A stretch of 64,000 nucleotides of DNA from Kuschelorhynchus macadamiae. Its lineage: Eukaryota; Arthropoda; Insecta; Coleoptera; Curculionidae. The notes beneath the pieces were generated by a model. That model made no database searches. It was not told where the DNA came from and was given only the letters and a program-made list of their open reading frames with translations. Positions within the stretch are counted from its first letter, which is position 1. Every line of letters starts with the position of its first letter. The position numbers and the translations under genes are program-made. Shown here piece after piece: positions 11,862 through 26,400 of this stretch. The DNA lies in the NCBI GenBank assembly GCA_030620095.1, contig JAUTXW010004486.1, forward strand, positions 487,001-551,000, in the 5' to 3' direction.

Positions 11862-14074
11862 ATATTGAACCAACTCGAATAACGTCTACAAGTTCAAAAC
11901 TTCTTGATCATATTATTATTTCTGAAAATTTTCCTTTGATAGAATGTGGAACGAGTTTAGTATGTTTTTCTGATCATGAGCTTGTTTTTGTCAAAATATT
12001 TATGGATTTGTCTGTAAACCAACTTAAACCATTTACTTCTAGAAATTTTAAAAAAGTTGATGAGCTTTTACTTTACGATCATCTTAGGTCCATCCCATGG
12101 GATAACATTTTTTACGTTCATAATATTGATGGAAAACTAGCTTTCTTTAATGAAAATATTAAAACATTAATGGACATACATGCCCCGCTGCAGACCTGTG
12201 TTTTTAAAAAAACTATATAATCCCTGGTTTGTTGATAATATTGCGAGATTAGTAGCATTAACGAACAAAGAAAAAATTAAATTTAGAAGAACAAAAACCG
12301 AACAGGATCGTCAGGAATACATTCAGCTAAAAAAATTTAAAAACAAAGCAATAAAAAGAGAGAAAAAGGCTTACATTAGGCAGAAAAGTCAGTTAGGGTC
12401 CAAAAATGTGTGGAATGCTTTATATAATCTTTATATATATCAAAAAAATAAAAATATTTCTAGTATTCCTGACGACATTTCTGATGTCAACTTAATTAAT
12501 CAACACTTTGTGTTCTCTATTCCGAATCAAAATATAGATTTACTTGGCTTTGAAGCTTTATATAACGGTACTAAAGAAAATATTGACTCTTTTTTATCTT
12601 TTAAGTGTATCTCGGCGAAAGATGTTTCAATTTCCCTATTTTCTATAAAATCCTGTGCTGTCGGGGCAGATGGTATCCACATTAATTTTATAATTATGTG
12701 CTGTCCTTTTATTCTTAAATATTTAACGTATTTAGTTAATTTTTGTATTGAGCACTTAGTTTTTCTAACTGATTGGAAAACAGCGCATATTATACCTCTA
12801 CTTAAGGTTAGCAAACCCTCATGATATAATGATCTTAGGCCGATAAGTATCCTGCCAGTCCTGTCTAAGATACTGGAATATGCGGTCAAACGTCAACTAG
12901 TGAAACATTTTGAAAAATATAAGATCCTTCCTGAAACACAATCGGGATTCGGGGAGGGACACGGGTGCGCGACGGCATTAATTAATGTAACTGATAACAT
13001 TTTTACGGCTGCTGATAAGGGTCTATGCATTATTTTAATTTTACTTGATTGTTCCAAAGCGTTTGATACCTTGAATCACGCGGCTTTGGAAAAAATACTA
13101 AGATTTTGCGGTTTAGGTCAGTCTGCTGTGCTTTTTTTCAAAAATTATCTTAAAGATAGGAAACAAGCTGTTGTGCTCAATGGCAAGTCCTCTCACTATC
13201 TATACACTACTAAAGGTGTACACTTTGTATACATCTATGTTGCCTACCTTCATAACTAACTGCAATGTACAAATGTACGCTGACGATACGCAAATCTTTT
13301 ACTCTTTTCATCCGAATGCTGCAGAATATAGCTGTCAACTTATAAATGCGTTTCCTTTGATCATTGCTTGAGATTAAATTCGGACAAGTGTACAGCTATG
13401 TTATTTGGATGGCCGGGCGATAGAACTAAAGTTTCGGGTAGATTGAGCATTCACGTTGACAACCAGGAGATACCATTTAAGAATGAAGCAAAAAATCTGG
13501 GACTGATTTTGGACTGTGATCTACGGTTCGAAAAGCATATTTCGAATTGTATGAAAAACGCAATTGTTAGATTAAAACTTCTTTATAATTTCAGGCATAT
13601 TCTTGACTTAAATCTAAAACGGATTTTGTGTGATTCTTTAGTGCTATCGATTTTCAATTATTGCGATGTTGTGTATCCGCGACGGCGCAGCGGGTGCAGA
13701 GGATACAAAATTGCTGTCTTAGATTTATATATGAAATAAGAAGACGTCACCCTGTGAGTCACAAACTTTTCGAATCTCGATGGCTTAACATGAAAGGGCG
13801 ACTTAGGTTTCACTGTGCAGTATTATATCATAAAATATTAACTAATAAAAAGCCTTCCCATCTGTATCGTAAAGTATTATTCAGAACAGACGTTCACACA
13901 TTAAATATTAGTTTTAAGGGTACTATGACTCCACCTACGCATAGAACCTCGTTTTTTGAAAGGTCACTTTCTTATCAGATCGTCTCTGTTTGTAATGCCT
14001 TGTCTCCTAGCCTGGCATGCCGCACCGTGCCTTCGTTCCGATATAATTTAAAAAAATATTTATTTAATAATTAA
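11862..14074 (+). pseudogene. LINE ORF2 (endonuclease end plus reverse transcriptase), disrupted
   Basis: The sequence starts with EPTRITSTSSKLLDHIIISE and SDHELVFVKI, the C-terminal part of the AP-like endonuclease, including the SDH catalytic motif. A frame change near 12200 leads to a linker (12190-12650). The reverse transcriptase has AVGADGIH (12655), then a stop at 12822, LRPISILPVLSKILE, then ETQSGFGEGHGCATALI, LLDCSKAFDTLNHAALE (13040) and LNGKSS. The expected PQGSVLGPLL block is deleted near 13220, with a frame change. The catalytic YADDTQIFYSF follows at 13275, then LNSDKCTAMLFG, NLGLILDCDLRFEKH and, after another shift near 13690, AQRVQRIQNCCLRFIYEIRR and a typical C-terminal tail. 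At least four lesions make it inactive. The clade is not assigned beyond the jockey/CR1 group. Confidence 0.9.
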
Positions 14075-14390
14075 CTTAAAAAAAAAAGAAAAAAAAAAAC
14101 AAAGTAAAAATAACTTTAGTTTTCGACCAGATAGTCCTGTTTTACTGAAATTTTAAAAAAAGTGAACATCAATTAAATTATTAAACGTCAGTCTAGTTAT
14201 TATGCTAAGTATGTGTAGAGTAATATACATTTTTATTATTTTCTTTTGGGTTAAGTGTAAAAACACCTTATCGAGGCTTGTCTCAATAAGGTGAACTTCG
14301 CCTTTTCATCTTTTATAAAAAAATGTTTTGCATATTTGCATTATTTTTTTTTTGAATAAAGAGTTTAATTATTATTATTATTATTATTTC
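11862..14390 (+). mobile_element. 5'-truncated jockey/CR1-type LINE
   Basis: It begins abruptly inside the endonuclease domain and ends after a 3' UTR of about 300 bp with AATAAAGAG and a short (ATT)n tail at 14372-14390. 5' truncation plus a simple-repeat tail is the usual product of target-primed reverse transcription. The element sits inside the ATGGCGG repeat. Target duplication is not obvious because the flank is T-rich. Confidence 0.85.
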
Positions 14391-14650
14391 ATTAGGCCGT
14401 CATTTTGTTTTGCTGTATTGGATTTTTACAAAAATGTTACGACGTCATCTCAAATGATTTTTTATTTTTGGCCGAAATTAATCGGATAGGTAGTTTTTTA
14501 GCTTTGCCGCGAACAGACAGACAGAGAGACTAGGAATTGAGAAAGCATGTTTTTCGGCATCTACAGACCCTGAAATATAAAGATCTGAAAAAATCTCGGA
14601 GGGTGATTTTTCCACAATTATAATACCTCTCTTTTACGAGGGAAGTAATA

Positions 14651-16738
<2,088 letters not shown>

Positions 16739-16744
16739 CATCGC

Positions 16745-17340
16745 ATCAAAATATTTCCAGTAAAATACTATATTTTTAAGGTTTTTGGTGCAAAATTAAA
16801 AATCAATTGAATAAGTTCTATGATTTACTTTATTATGCTATTTTGTTCCGAATCATTAGATTTGTACCAATACCTGATTTATCGCACAATTATGGGCACT
16901 ATTTTTTTTCGCCATATTGGATTCACACCTTGCAAGCTCCTTTTTATGCTACACTTGTTTTATGGAAATAAATTTGGGAAAGCAGGTTTTCAACTAATTT
17001 TTTAATCTTTTTATAAGGGCGCCAGTTTATTCCGTCATATTAGATTCGTACCAAAATATTATCAGTTAATCCCTACATCATACTTTTCATTCTCTTGCAA
17101 AATGTACATTCTATCAAATTAATAGTTTTTACGATATATTTGAGTGGTACCAAAATCTTCCTAATTAATTTATATGTTAAGCTTTTTATTAAATTGCCAT
17201 AATGTTCGTTCATACTGCATTTGTTTCAAAATATTACTAGATAATTAGAGCAGAATTATTGTCTAGGTATATTCTTAAAAACTTTGTTGTTGAAAACCTG
17301 GCTTTGAGGTGTAAAATTAATGAACACTGTTTTCTTGGCA
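16745..17340 (-). repeat. ATGGCGG repeat family, decayed minus-strand fragment
   Basis: Complementary modules are visible (TTTTGTTCCG, GATTTGTACC, TTCGCCATATTGGATTCA, ATTCGTACCAAAATATTA), followed by CTTGGCATCTAAAAATATAAG at about 17334-17354. The ATGGCGG motifs are mostly mutated. Confidence 0.7.
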
Positions 17341-17344
17341 TCTA

Positions 17345-19010
17345 AAAATATAAGTTATTACTGTTAAACCATGTGGCAAATTTATTTAAAAAAATTTCTG
17401 TTTTAGTCTGCATTAATGATACGTTTTAATATTGGTAACTTTTATCATTAGCAATATCTGGCAGATCATCTGTGAAACGTAAAAAAAAAAATAAACCCTT
17501 GAGGTATCCCACATGTAATTTCACTTGCTTTAGACATCGAGTCATCTATATGAACTAATTTAGATCTATTATTATAATAAGATGACAACCAGTATGAAAC
17601 TTTACCCCTCAAATCGTTACCCACGACTTTAATAAAAGGTGCTTATGATCCATTAGAGCAAAAGCTTTACTCAAGTCAATAAATGCACCAATACACTTTT
17701 ATTTATTCACAATATGATCATAAAAATTGTAGCACTCCCGAATCAGTAGACATTAATTGCATTTAGATATAAATGATGTATTTTTTTTTAAAAACAACAG
17801 TTTCCAATACTTTTGCTTTCTTTAACAGGTCAGGTATTAGGGCTTCACTTAATGATATATTGATTAAGAATGAAATTGGTTTTATTAAACAGGAACTTCC
17901 TTCTTTTGTCATTCGAGATCTGATACTGTTCGTGCCAGCCGAAGCTATATTTTTAACACATACTATAATGTTTGAAACATCTCTTTTTGTGACATACTGA
18001 AAAAATATGGTAAAATTATTTTTATTCTCTCCTTGATTTTATTGTTCCGTCATTGTCAAAAGAATCTCTTATATATAATTAAGTTTCAAGTTTATCATCA
18101 ACTTTTATGTCTCCTTTTTATTATTTTGCAAATTAATATTAATTATTTCCACACTGTATTATATTTTGAGTATTAAAATTGTTGTGTTTTTTTGTAAAAT
18201 TTGTATATTTTTTGTTCATAGCTTTATCAAAATAAGTATCTGTGGGGTTTTATTTGGCTTACACGCAAAAAATTCCCACTCGTGCAATTTTTATGACTGT
18301 GAACTTTATAACTGACATACCGTTTATTTTTTTCTTACAGAGTTTATGACGATTCCTTTTATTTCAAGATCAACCATGGTTTGCTTTTATTGTATTTTTT
18401 ACTAACACCATGTGTTGTAAAAATAATTCTATATAATGTTTTAAAATTTCAACAAAGTTAAGAAAATCATTATTTACATCCCTTTCACTATATACATTAA
18501 TAACGGTTTATTTTGTAAATGCCATAAAAAGTTTTAAAATGATTGTGACTAAAGCATCTATAGTATTCATCCTGTATAATATTACTCTTACTTAATGTCT
18601 ACATACAAATCTGTGCCGAATAATCTCAAATGTCATTGTACACAACTCTAAAATTGATGTTAGTAAGATCCAAAACGGTGTAAATCTAGTCAGTGTAAGA
18701 AAATTCTGAAATGTTTCTCTAATTGGTTCATTTATTAAATTGGTAACATCTTTTATACAAAAATAGATCGGCTAGTATGCCTTTTACATTCTACAGAGTA
18801 GGCAAGTCAATGATGATATCTCAGCATAAAATAATTTTATTAGATAGTTTTCCACAAATATCAGATAAAAATACAACCAAAATTGCCAAGAACTCATCAA
18901 CATGTGACGAACGCGACCGATATAATATACAAAATTTTTTGTGTTTTTATTAGAAACAATGATGTTTATTTCGAACACTTCTAATAAAAGTTCTCTAACA
19001 TATTTCGCAA
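17345..19010 (-). pseudogene. Second LINE ORF2 relic, endonuclease to reverse transcriptase
   Basis: On the minus strand, from 19000 down, EVFEINIIVSNKNT and then, after a shift, RSRSSHVDEFLAILVVFLSD and NKIILC give the AP-like endonuclease of a jockey-type LINE. LINEPIRETFQNFLTLTRFT follows near 18740. Near 18480, DFLNFVEILKHYIELF is the linker. At 17990-17790 is VTKRDVSNIIVCVKNIAS and LIPDLLKKAKVLETVVF (reverse transcriptase). At about 17680 is FIDLSKAFALMDHKHLL, at about 17500 SEITCGIPQGF, and at about 17460 DDLPDIAND. Stops and shifts are frequent throughout. The YADD motif is not identifiable. It is older than the LINE at 11862-14390 and in the opposite orientation. Confidence 0.8.
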
Positions 19011-20735
19011 CACTTAATTCGCGAACATTACTCTGAAAATTTTGATTACAAAATATATCACTATCAAAATTTTTTTGAAAATTACTTGTAAAAATAGTAA
19101 TAAAATATAATAAACTGACATAATTTCTATTTAGCTTTTTATTATAGTTGATGGGAAATTTGCATTGACATTTGTATATAATCTTTCTTGTACATTTTTC
19201 ATGTGTGGAAACACAAAGGTATAATTTAAGAAAAAAAATTTATCTAGATACGCTTGATTAATAAGATTCGAATAACTGTTAGACATATCCTGTAAATTAG
19301 AATTACAGAAGTGGCAGGTAAAGAAGCTTACAAAGTAAAGGCCAATAAAATAATTTTTAATTATTGGATATTTTTCAGTAGAATAATGGAACCATAAATA
19401 TAGGTAATACTGCCAAAATCACAAAATGGTTTCTAAAAAAAGTTGCTCTCCCTGGAAATAAATCAGCGTTTAATAAGTTTTCAGCAAGTTCAATACTAAA
19501 GATACCTAAAACTACTTATCATATATGCATTTTAATGGATTCTGTAAAACTCAAAATAGCAGTGATTCAGTTATCCAGATTTGTGGAATTCAGATCCTCA
19601 CCCAAACACCTATTAACCTGTAGGTAAAAATCTATATATCTTGAAATAATACTTTTATTAAAAACTGTTTTAAATACATGTAGGTATTAGCATTGCAAGC
19701 TTGTTTATCGGCTAATACAGTATAAAAGCAAGTATAGAGATCAATAAAAGTGAATATTGTAAAGAATACCTGACATTTGCTTAAGATAACATTATTTATG
19801 ATTTTTCTGAAAAAGGCAAAGTGCTACAGACTGGTTCAATAGCAATTTAAATTTTATTTTATAAAAAAAACGCCGCTTTGTCTAATATTTTTAAAAAGCA
19901 GACAGACGCCTTTTTATATGTCTACTGCCGGCTATTCGAGAGTGAATTTAATATAAAGGAAAATATGCAAAATATGTCTCCGACGTCCACTCCCGTATCG
20001 TATAAAATGACCATGTTTTTTCCAATTCATTTTTTCCTTTTACATGCGAACGAGCATGATATGCGGCAGCATATTTCCTTTTCTAGATTATAATAAGGAC
20101 TAAAATTTTGCTCGGGACGCATTTTTGATGAAGGGATCTAAATTTTTAAGCTAGGAAATATTATTTTATAGCGCTAGTTACCTTTATAGAATATAAAATT
20201 ATAAAGGAGTAAATGCTCACCTCCTTAGCATGTCATCATCATCATATTGGTATATCCCAGAATAAGTAGCTTAATCTGGCATATACCAATTAACAAAGCT
20301 ACAATCAGATCTTAATCTAATTCACTGGAGTTCGGATATTTTTAGGTTTTATTTTCGTGTCTGGATTTAATTCCTTGATATTCTGATTCGTTATACTATT
20401 CGTTCTTTTATTATTATATAATTCCTTATCTTGATAACCTGGATATTTCCATTTGTTTCTTGCTCTTTACTTTCTAAAAATTTTCATTTTGAGTTGTTGT
20501 TACTTTTTCTTTGTTATTTGTATATCCTAAAATAATATTCAACTTTATGCCTCAAACAAGTTTACTTGTCAATCTATTTTTTATGATATGTGAATAGGTG
20601 ATGGAACTGAAACTTTTGTATTCTTGACATTTGGCTTACACTAATACCATATTTCTGCAAGTACCATGCCATTTGGTAAAGTGATTTTTCTGTACCACTT
20701 TACAAATGAAGGACACTACACATAGTTTCGTATAT
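19011..20735. other. AT-rich stretch without recognisable gene
   Basis: No coding similarity was found. The 71-codon frame at 19878-20093 has no recognisable family. A GGTATAT...ATATACC pair around 20248-20290 (TTGGTATATCCCAG and GGCATATACCAA) can form a weak hairpin. Confidence 0.4.
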
Positions 20736-22603
20736 ATTTTTAATTCCCAAGTAAAAAAGTATTGTAATCGTGAAAAAAGCACCCTCCGAGATTTTTTCAG
20801 ATCTTCATGTTAAAAAAATCAGTAATAAAAAACAACTTGTTCAATTTTATCAAATTTTGCATAAGTGTAAAGTATTAAGTTGGAATCAACTAGTAACATT
20901 TTGGTCCGAATCCAAAATGGCGGAACAAAATGACGGCTTATAAAATATTGAAAAATTCAGCATGAAAAGCTGCTTAATGGATTGATTTCCAATTGTGTGC
21001 CATAACTAATTGTGGTGTAGGGATAAACTAGTAAAATTGTGATACTAGTTTAAGATGGCCAAATAAAATTGTAATCGTAAAGAATCACCCTCTCAGATTT
21101 TACATACCTTCACGCTTTGGCGTCCCTAGATGCCAAAAAAATATGTTTTATCAATTCCGTTGGTCCGACTATCTGTCTGTCTGTCAGTTCGCGGCATTGC
21201 TTAAAGACTACCTTTTTATATATATTTTGGTAAACATCCAATATAGTGAAACAAAATGGAGGTGTAGTGAAATGTTAAAGAAAATATTATTAAAAAACTA
21301 TTTATCCAATTTATTTCAAATTTTGCACAAACATTCAACAAATTCGGCCTGAAAAAACTATTTAAGGGATTGATTTCAAATTATGTGCCACGTGGCATAG
21401 GAGTTAATTAATAAAATTGTGGTACTAATTCAAGATGGCCGAACAAAATGGCGGTCAAATAAAATATTTGTAATCGTGAAAAAATCACCCTCTCAGGTTT
21501 TACATAATATCTTCACGTTTTAGTGTTCCCAGATGCCAAAAAATAAATTTATCAATTCCGTCGGTGTGTCTGTCGCGTCTGTCTGTCTGTCAGTTCGCCG
21601 CGTAGTTTAAAAACGACTTGCTCGATTGACTTCAAATTTTGATCCAAAATTTATGGTTGTATGGGGATGATCTAGTAATATTTTGGTCCAATAAGGCGAA
21701 ACAAAATGGCGGACTAGTGAAATGTAAAAAAAAATTATTATTAAAAAACTATTAATATCAAGTATTATGCTGGAATCAACTGGTAAAATGTTGGTATGAG
21801 TCCAAAATGGCGGCATAATGTAATATGTAAAAATTCAGTTAGTATCCTTAGTTGCCAAAAAATATGTTTTATTAATTCCGTCGGTTCGTCTGTCAATCTG
21901 TCTGTTTGTCCGTTGGCGGTATAGCTTAAAAACTACTTACTAGATTGACTTCAAATTTTAATCAAAAATTAAGGGTCGTATGGGGATGACCTGGTAATAT
22001 TTTGGTAAAAATCCAATATGGCGGAACAATGTTAAAAAATTGTTACTGAAAAACTTATTATCCAATTCTCCCGAATTTTTGCACCAAAATCAAGTGTTAC
22101 CTAAGAATAAACTGGTAACATTTTGATAAGAATCCAAGACAGCAAAACAAATTAGCGGTCTAATAAACATTTAAAAAATCAGCCTCAAAATACTACTTAT
22201 TAAATTAATTTCAAATTTTGTGCAAGAATTAAGTGTGATATAAAGTTGGTTCAAGCAGGTTTGGCCAAATGAAATTTTTAAAAAATTAACGAAAAAAATT
22301 CTTGTTCAATTGACTTTTTGCTGATAAATTAAAGTGAAAATGGGATTCCTATTTAAAGCCAATGGTCAATGTAAAAACTAGTTATTGAATTTATATTAAA
22401 TTATGCCTAAAAGTTAAATTTGGCATAGGTAGAAAGCAACTAGAAAAATATTTGTAGAAATCCAATATGATGGAGCAAAAAGGCACCCAATAAACATGTT
22501 TGAAAAGACAGTATATGTACTGAACTAAATAAGTTACACTTCATTATTCCTAACAAATAAAAAAAAATTATAACGAGGTAACAGGTAAAAGAAATTTACA
22601 CAT
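20736..22603 (+). mobile_element. ATGGCGG repeat family, long plus-strand copy
   Basis: End A is at about 20740 (TTAATTCCCAAGTAAAAAAG, then TGTAATCGTGAAAAAAGCAC). Superunit blocks with TGTCTGTCTGTCAG are at about 21172 and 21582, and a TCTGTCTGTTTGTC block is at about 21895. ATGGCGG modules run throughout. End B is at 22501-22603 (AAAGACAGTATATGTACTGA, TTATTCCTAACAAAT, then ATAACGAGGTAACAGGTAAA). No ribozyme-like array was found. Confidence 0.85.
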
Positions 22604-24149
22604 TTTTTACCTTTATGTTTATTGTTAATTTCATATTAGCCTGCTTTTCAACAATTTTATCATTTATGTTTTAACACGACAATAATTTTTAGCTATTTAA
22701 ATCTGCTACTTCGAATTTAAATTAATATTGCTAAGCGAACTGTGTGTAAGTACCACAATAGTTTAAGCTCATTGTGCAGAAAATGTAAAAAAGTGTGGTT
22801 ATGAAAATAAAGGAACTTTTTATCCATACATAACAGAGTAGCTTGTTACAAATTCCATATTTTTGCTATTCTTGATCTATAAATATCTGCAAAACTTTTA
22901 AAGATATTTGATACTATTAAAATATATATGACACTTTATTTTACGCATTTCATTTATTTACTACGGAATTGTCAAAATATCAAAAGTACTTCATCTATTA
23001 AACGCCTAACATACAAAGAATTCTACTAAATAAATAAAAATAAATGAAACTTATTTTAAATAAGAAGACTCAGACGATATGATAAGTCACTGAGTTAGAA
23101 AAACTATTGAATGTACTCAATAATATTGTTTGAAATTATAATTAAGCTCGATCGCAAGAACCAGCCTTGAAAAAACTTATTTCTAATAAAAAAGTTCTCT
23201 CTAATCAACCCGGGGAAATGGTAATAAACAAACTTTCAAAACTGACAGTCTTAATAAACTAGTAAATTATGGAGGAACTAATGAAATATTAAACAAATCA
23301 TGACTTTCGTGAAAGAAGTGTAATTAGAAAGGGGCGGTTTTTTTCTTGTTTTATGAAAACAAAAGCGAAATTAATTTCAGGAAAGTATAGCTTCGAACTT
23401 TATTACCGGCTTTAAAAGGTAGTGGTGTTTTTTAGCGTTTTTGCTGTAGATGGTTTGAGACTAAGTTTTTCAGGTTATTTTTTTATGTAATGAATTTTTG
23501 ACTTAAGGTTTTAAATTTCGCCTCTATTTGACGCTGAGTATGAAACTCGGAATATTCGAAATAAATATGAAAATAACATCCTAATATTATTAGAATAAGA
23601 GCTCTAGTTTGCCCATGAAAATCGTCTTTACCTAATTTTAGTATTATAAAATTCGTCAGCAAACCAAAATTATGTTTCAAGCAAATTTCTCCCTATTATA
23701 CTAATATTATTTGATTATATTGGCTACAGACAACTACCTTTTATTAGTGTATAATTTACACGCTGATCTCATCTATCGTTAACTGTCATCAATTTTTACA
23801 TTAAAAAGTTTTTCTCAACTCCTAACATTCACTACTACCTAAAATGTTTTCTTATATTTTTATTATGCATACTACTGCCTTGAACAATCTATGATACAGC
23901 TTTAATTATGCTTCGCGCGTAGACCACTACCAATAGTTACCAAGTTTACCTATGTGGCTTCGCTGCCGTACCAGCGGGAATAGACATGAAGAGTCTGCAA
24001 AAGTTGACAGAAATATGTGCTAGATAGGCAAAGTATAAAAAAAGAGTCCAGTCGACTATGCTGTTTTGCAGCCGAATTTCTATGAAATTTTAAAGGTACA
24101 GAGATGTATTGTTGTTTTTCACCCCTGCGAAAGCTTAGCCACCCTTTTC
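22604..24149. other. AT-rich stretch without recognisable gene
   Basis: Nothing with coding similarity. One slightly GC-richer, non-repetitive patch lies at 23930-24080. Confidence 0.4.
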
Positions 24150-25290
24150 AACGGAAAAGCGTGCAAAATTTGAGGTAAATTGTATAATTTTTATATAGTA
24201 ATAATTTTTTTAACATTTCACTAGGCCTCCCTTTTGTTCCGTCATATTGGATTTTTACGAAAATAATACCAGGTCATCCCCATATAACCCTTAAACCAAA
24301 ATTTAAAGTTATTTGGGTGAGTAGTTTTTGGCTACGCCGCGAACTGACAGACAGACAGACAGAGAGAGAGAAAACACATTTTTTGGCATCTAGGGGCGCT
24401 AAAACGTAAAGATATGTAAAACCTGCAATTTGTACGATTACAAACATTTAATTTGGCCGCTATCTTGAATGCGTAACAATTTTACCAGTTCATTTCTATA
24501 CCACAATTAATTCTTGCACAAAATTTGAAATCAATCTATTAAGTAAGTTTTTCTGGCCGAATTTTTAAATATTATATTGAGCCGCCATTTTGTTTCCTCA
24601 TCTTGGATTCGCATCAAAATTTTATGAGTTAATTACTACCTAAGACTTTTTTTGCAAAAATTGAGGTTAATTGAATAAGTAATTTTTAATTATTATTTTT
24701 TAACATTTAACTAGGCCGCCATTTGTTTCGCAATATTGGATTTTTATCAAAAATAACGTGAGAGGGTGATTTTTTCACGATTATACATTTTTATGGCTGC
24801 CATTTTGTTCCGTCATCTTGAACGAGTAGTACAGTTTTACTAGTTCATCTCTAGACCACAATTACTTATGGCACACAATTTGAAATCAGTTCATTAAGGT
24901 TTTTTAGGCAGAATTTTTAAATATTTTAATAAGTCGCCATTTTGTTGTACCATCTTGGATTGGTTCCAACATTTTTCCAGTTGATTCCTATATAATACTT
25001 GATTTTTGTGCAAAATCTGAGAGACATTAGATAAGTCGTTTTTTAGTAATAATTTTTTCAACATTTTACTAGGCCTCCATTTTATTTTGCCATATTGGAT
25101 TTTTACCAAAATGTTACCAGGTCATCCCCATAAGAACCTTAATTTTTGACCAAAATTTAAAGTCAATCGGGTAAGTAGCTTTCTTTAACTATGCCACGAA
25201 CAGACAGATCGACAGACCGACGGAATTGAGGAAACATATTTTCCGGCAGCTAGGGACCCTGAAACGTAAAGATCTGAAAAATCTCGGCAG
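24150..25290 (-). repeat. ATGGCGG repeat family, minus-strand fragment
   Basis: Complementary modules with AGCCGCCATTTTGTTTC (24580), GGCCGCCATTTG (24715) and GTCGCCATTTTGTTG (24934). GACAGACAGACAGA blocks are at about 24350 and 25200. End A is cut off at about 25290, inside the AAAATCTCGG motif. Confidence 0.85.
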
Positions 25291-26310
25291 ACAGCAGTGA
25301 CTATCACCATTGTTTATAATGCTATATACTTTGCAGCAGAATAAACATTTATTGAATCCTTGTGGTGTAATTGATTCTCCGGCCTGGCACATCAAATTAC
25401 AACTTCAAATTTAATAAAGAGTAATTCTTAACCGAGATCAATCAGCAAAATCAATTCTGTTTCTTTTTTTTTTTATTAAGAGTACAATTAACAAAACGAA
25501 TTAAATTAATTAAAGGTGTAGATCTTCCAGCAAGCTATTTTGGCACTTGTATAGCACAAATATTATTTGTTATCGAAGAAATTTTAGAAGACTACACATG
25601 GAATAATTCATAAGCTGGTGTAGTACGTACGGAGTTTTTATTAAAACATCTATAGATTTTTGATAATGGGGTTGGAGTTTTCCGGTTTTTCTACATAATA
25701 GTATCATGTTTATATAATATTTAAAAACATCCCTTAAAGTACAAGACGACAAATTTCGAATATAATATACCTTCTGCAGTTGAGAAATCCATTCCAATTA
25801 ACATCTTCCAGTTCATTCTAATTTTTCTCCAAAGACAAAACATATCTTTATTTGGTGAATATATAAAGTACCAAGTTTACCCAAAAGTATTACTTACCCA
25901 GAGGAGAAGTCAGAGAGATTAAAACAATGTTTAAAATACTTAGTGTTTTTATAAACTATTACTCTATTCTTACTGTATTACCACCATAAATTAAAGTGAA
26001 AGAAATTCTATCAGAAATCATAATTTTACTGCAAAATAAGCCGGCCAACGTTATCAGCCAAAGTTATCACTACTTAAAACCACGCCAAGTCTAAGTCAAG
26101 ATCAGAGAATTACGACTTAAGTTACCCATTAAACCTAGTGCATATACATATAAAAAAAAAATCTTTGAGGTCAGTATTTAAAAACCGGAGGTAACATTTT
26201 ATAGCAGGGTCAAACCGCTTAATATCTAGGTTCCACAGTGTATTTTTTTGTGAGTTTTTTTTAACTCTTTTGAAAGTATATTCTCTGTCAAATTAGAAAC
26301 CAAATCGTCA
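25291..26310. other. AT-rich stretch, possibly part of a gypsy LTR at its upper end
   Basis: No coding similarity. The last 100-300 bases may belong to the 3' LTR of the gypsy relic, whose lower limit cannot be set because the partner LTR is truncated. Confidence 0.35.
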
Positions 26311-26400
26311 TATTACCTATTAAATATGCACTTTACTCCTCAGAAGATACATTTATTTTCCACATTCCTAAATTAGACAATGATATGACATATTCATATC
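26311..26400 (-). repeat. Gypsy 3' LTR, detectable part
   Basis: About 85 bp align with 29735-29820. The LTR probably extends further down, but there is no partner sequence to define its end. Confidence 0.6.

Larger units (their letters stand above)
11245..14650 (-). mobile_element. ATGGCGG repeat copy split by a LINE
   Basis: The plus-strand text CGGTAATTTTCTTTTACCCG at 11245 is End B (complement). Modules then follow up to about 11861, where the sequence switches abruptly to LINE coding. After the LINE tail at 14390 the repeat resumes with TCATTAGGCCGTCATTTTG, the expected next module. It proceeds through the GAACAGACAGACAG block to End A, CTTTTACGAGGGAAGTAA, at 14632-14650. Without the insertion the copy would be about 880 bp. 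The insertion shows that the repeat was in place before the LINE arrived. Confidence 0.8.
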
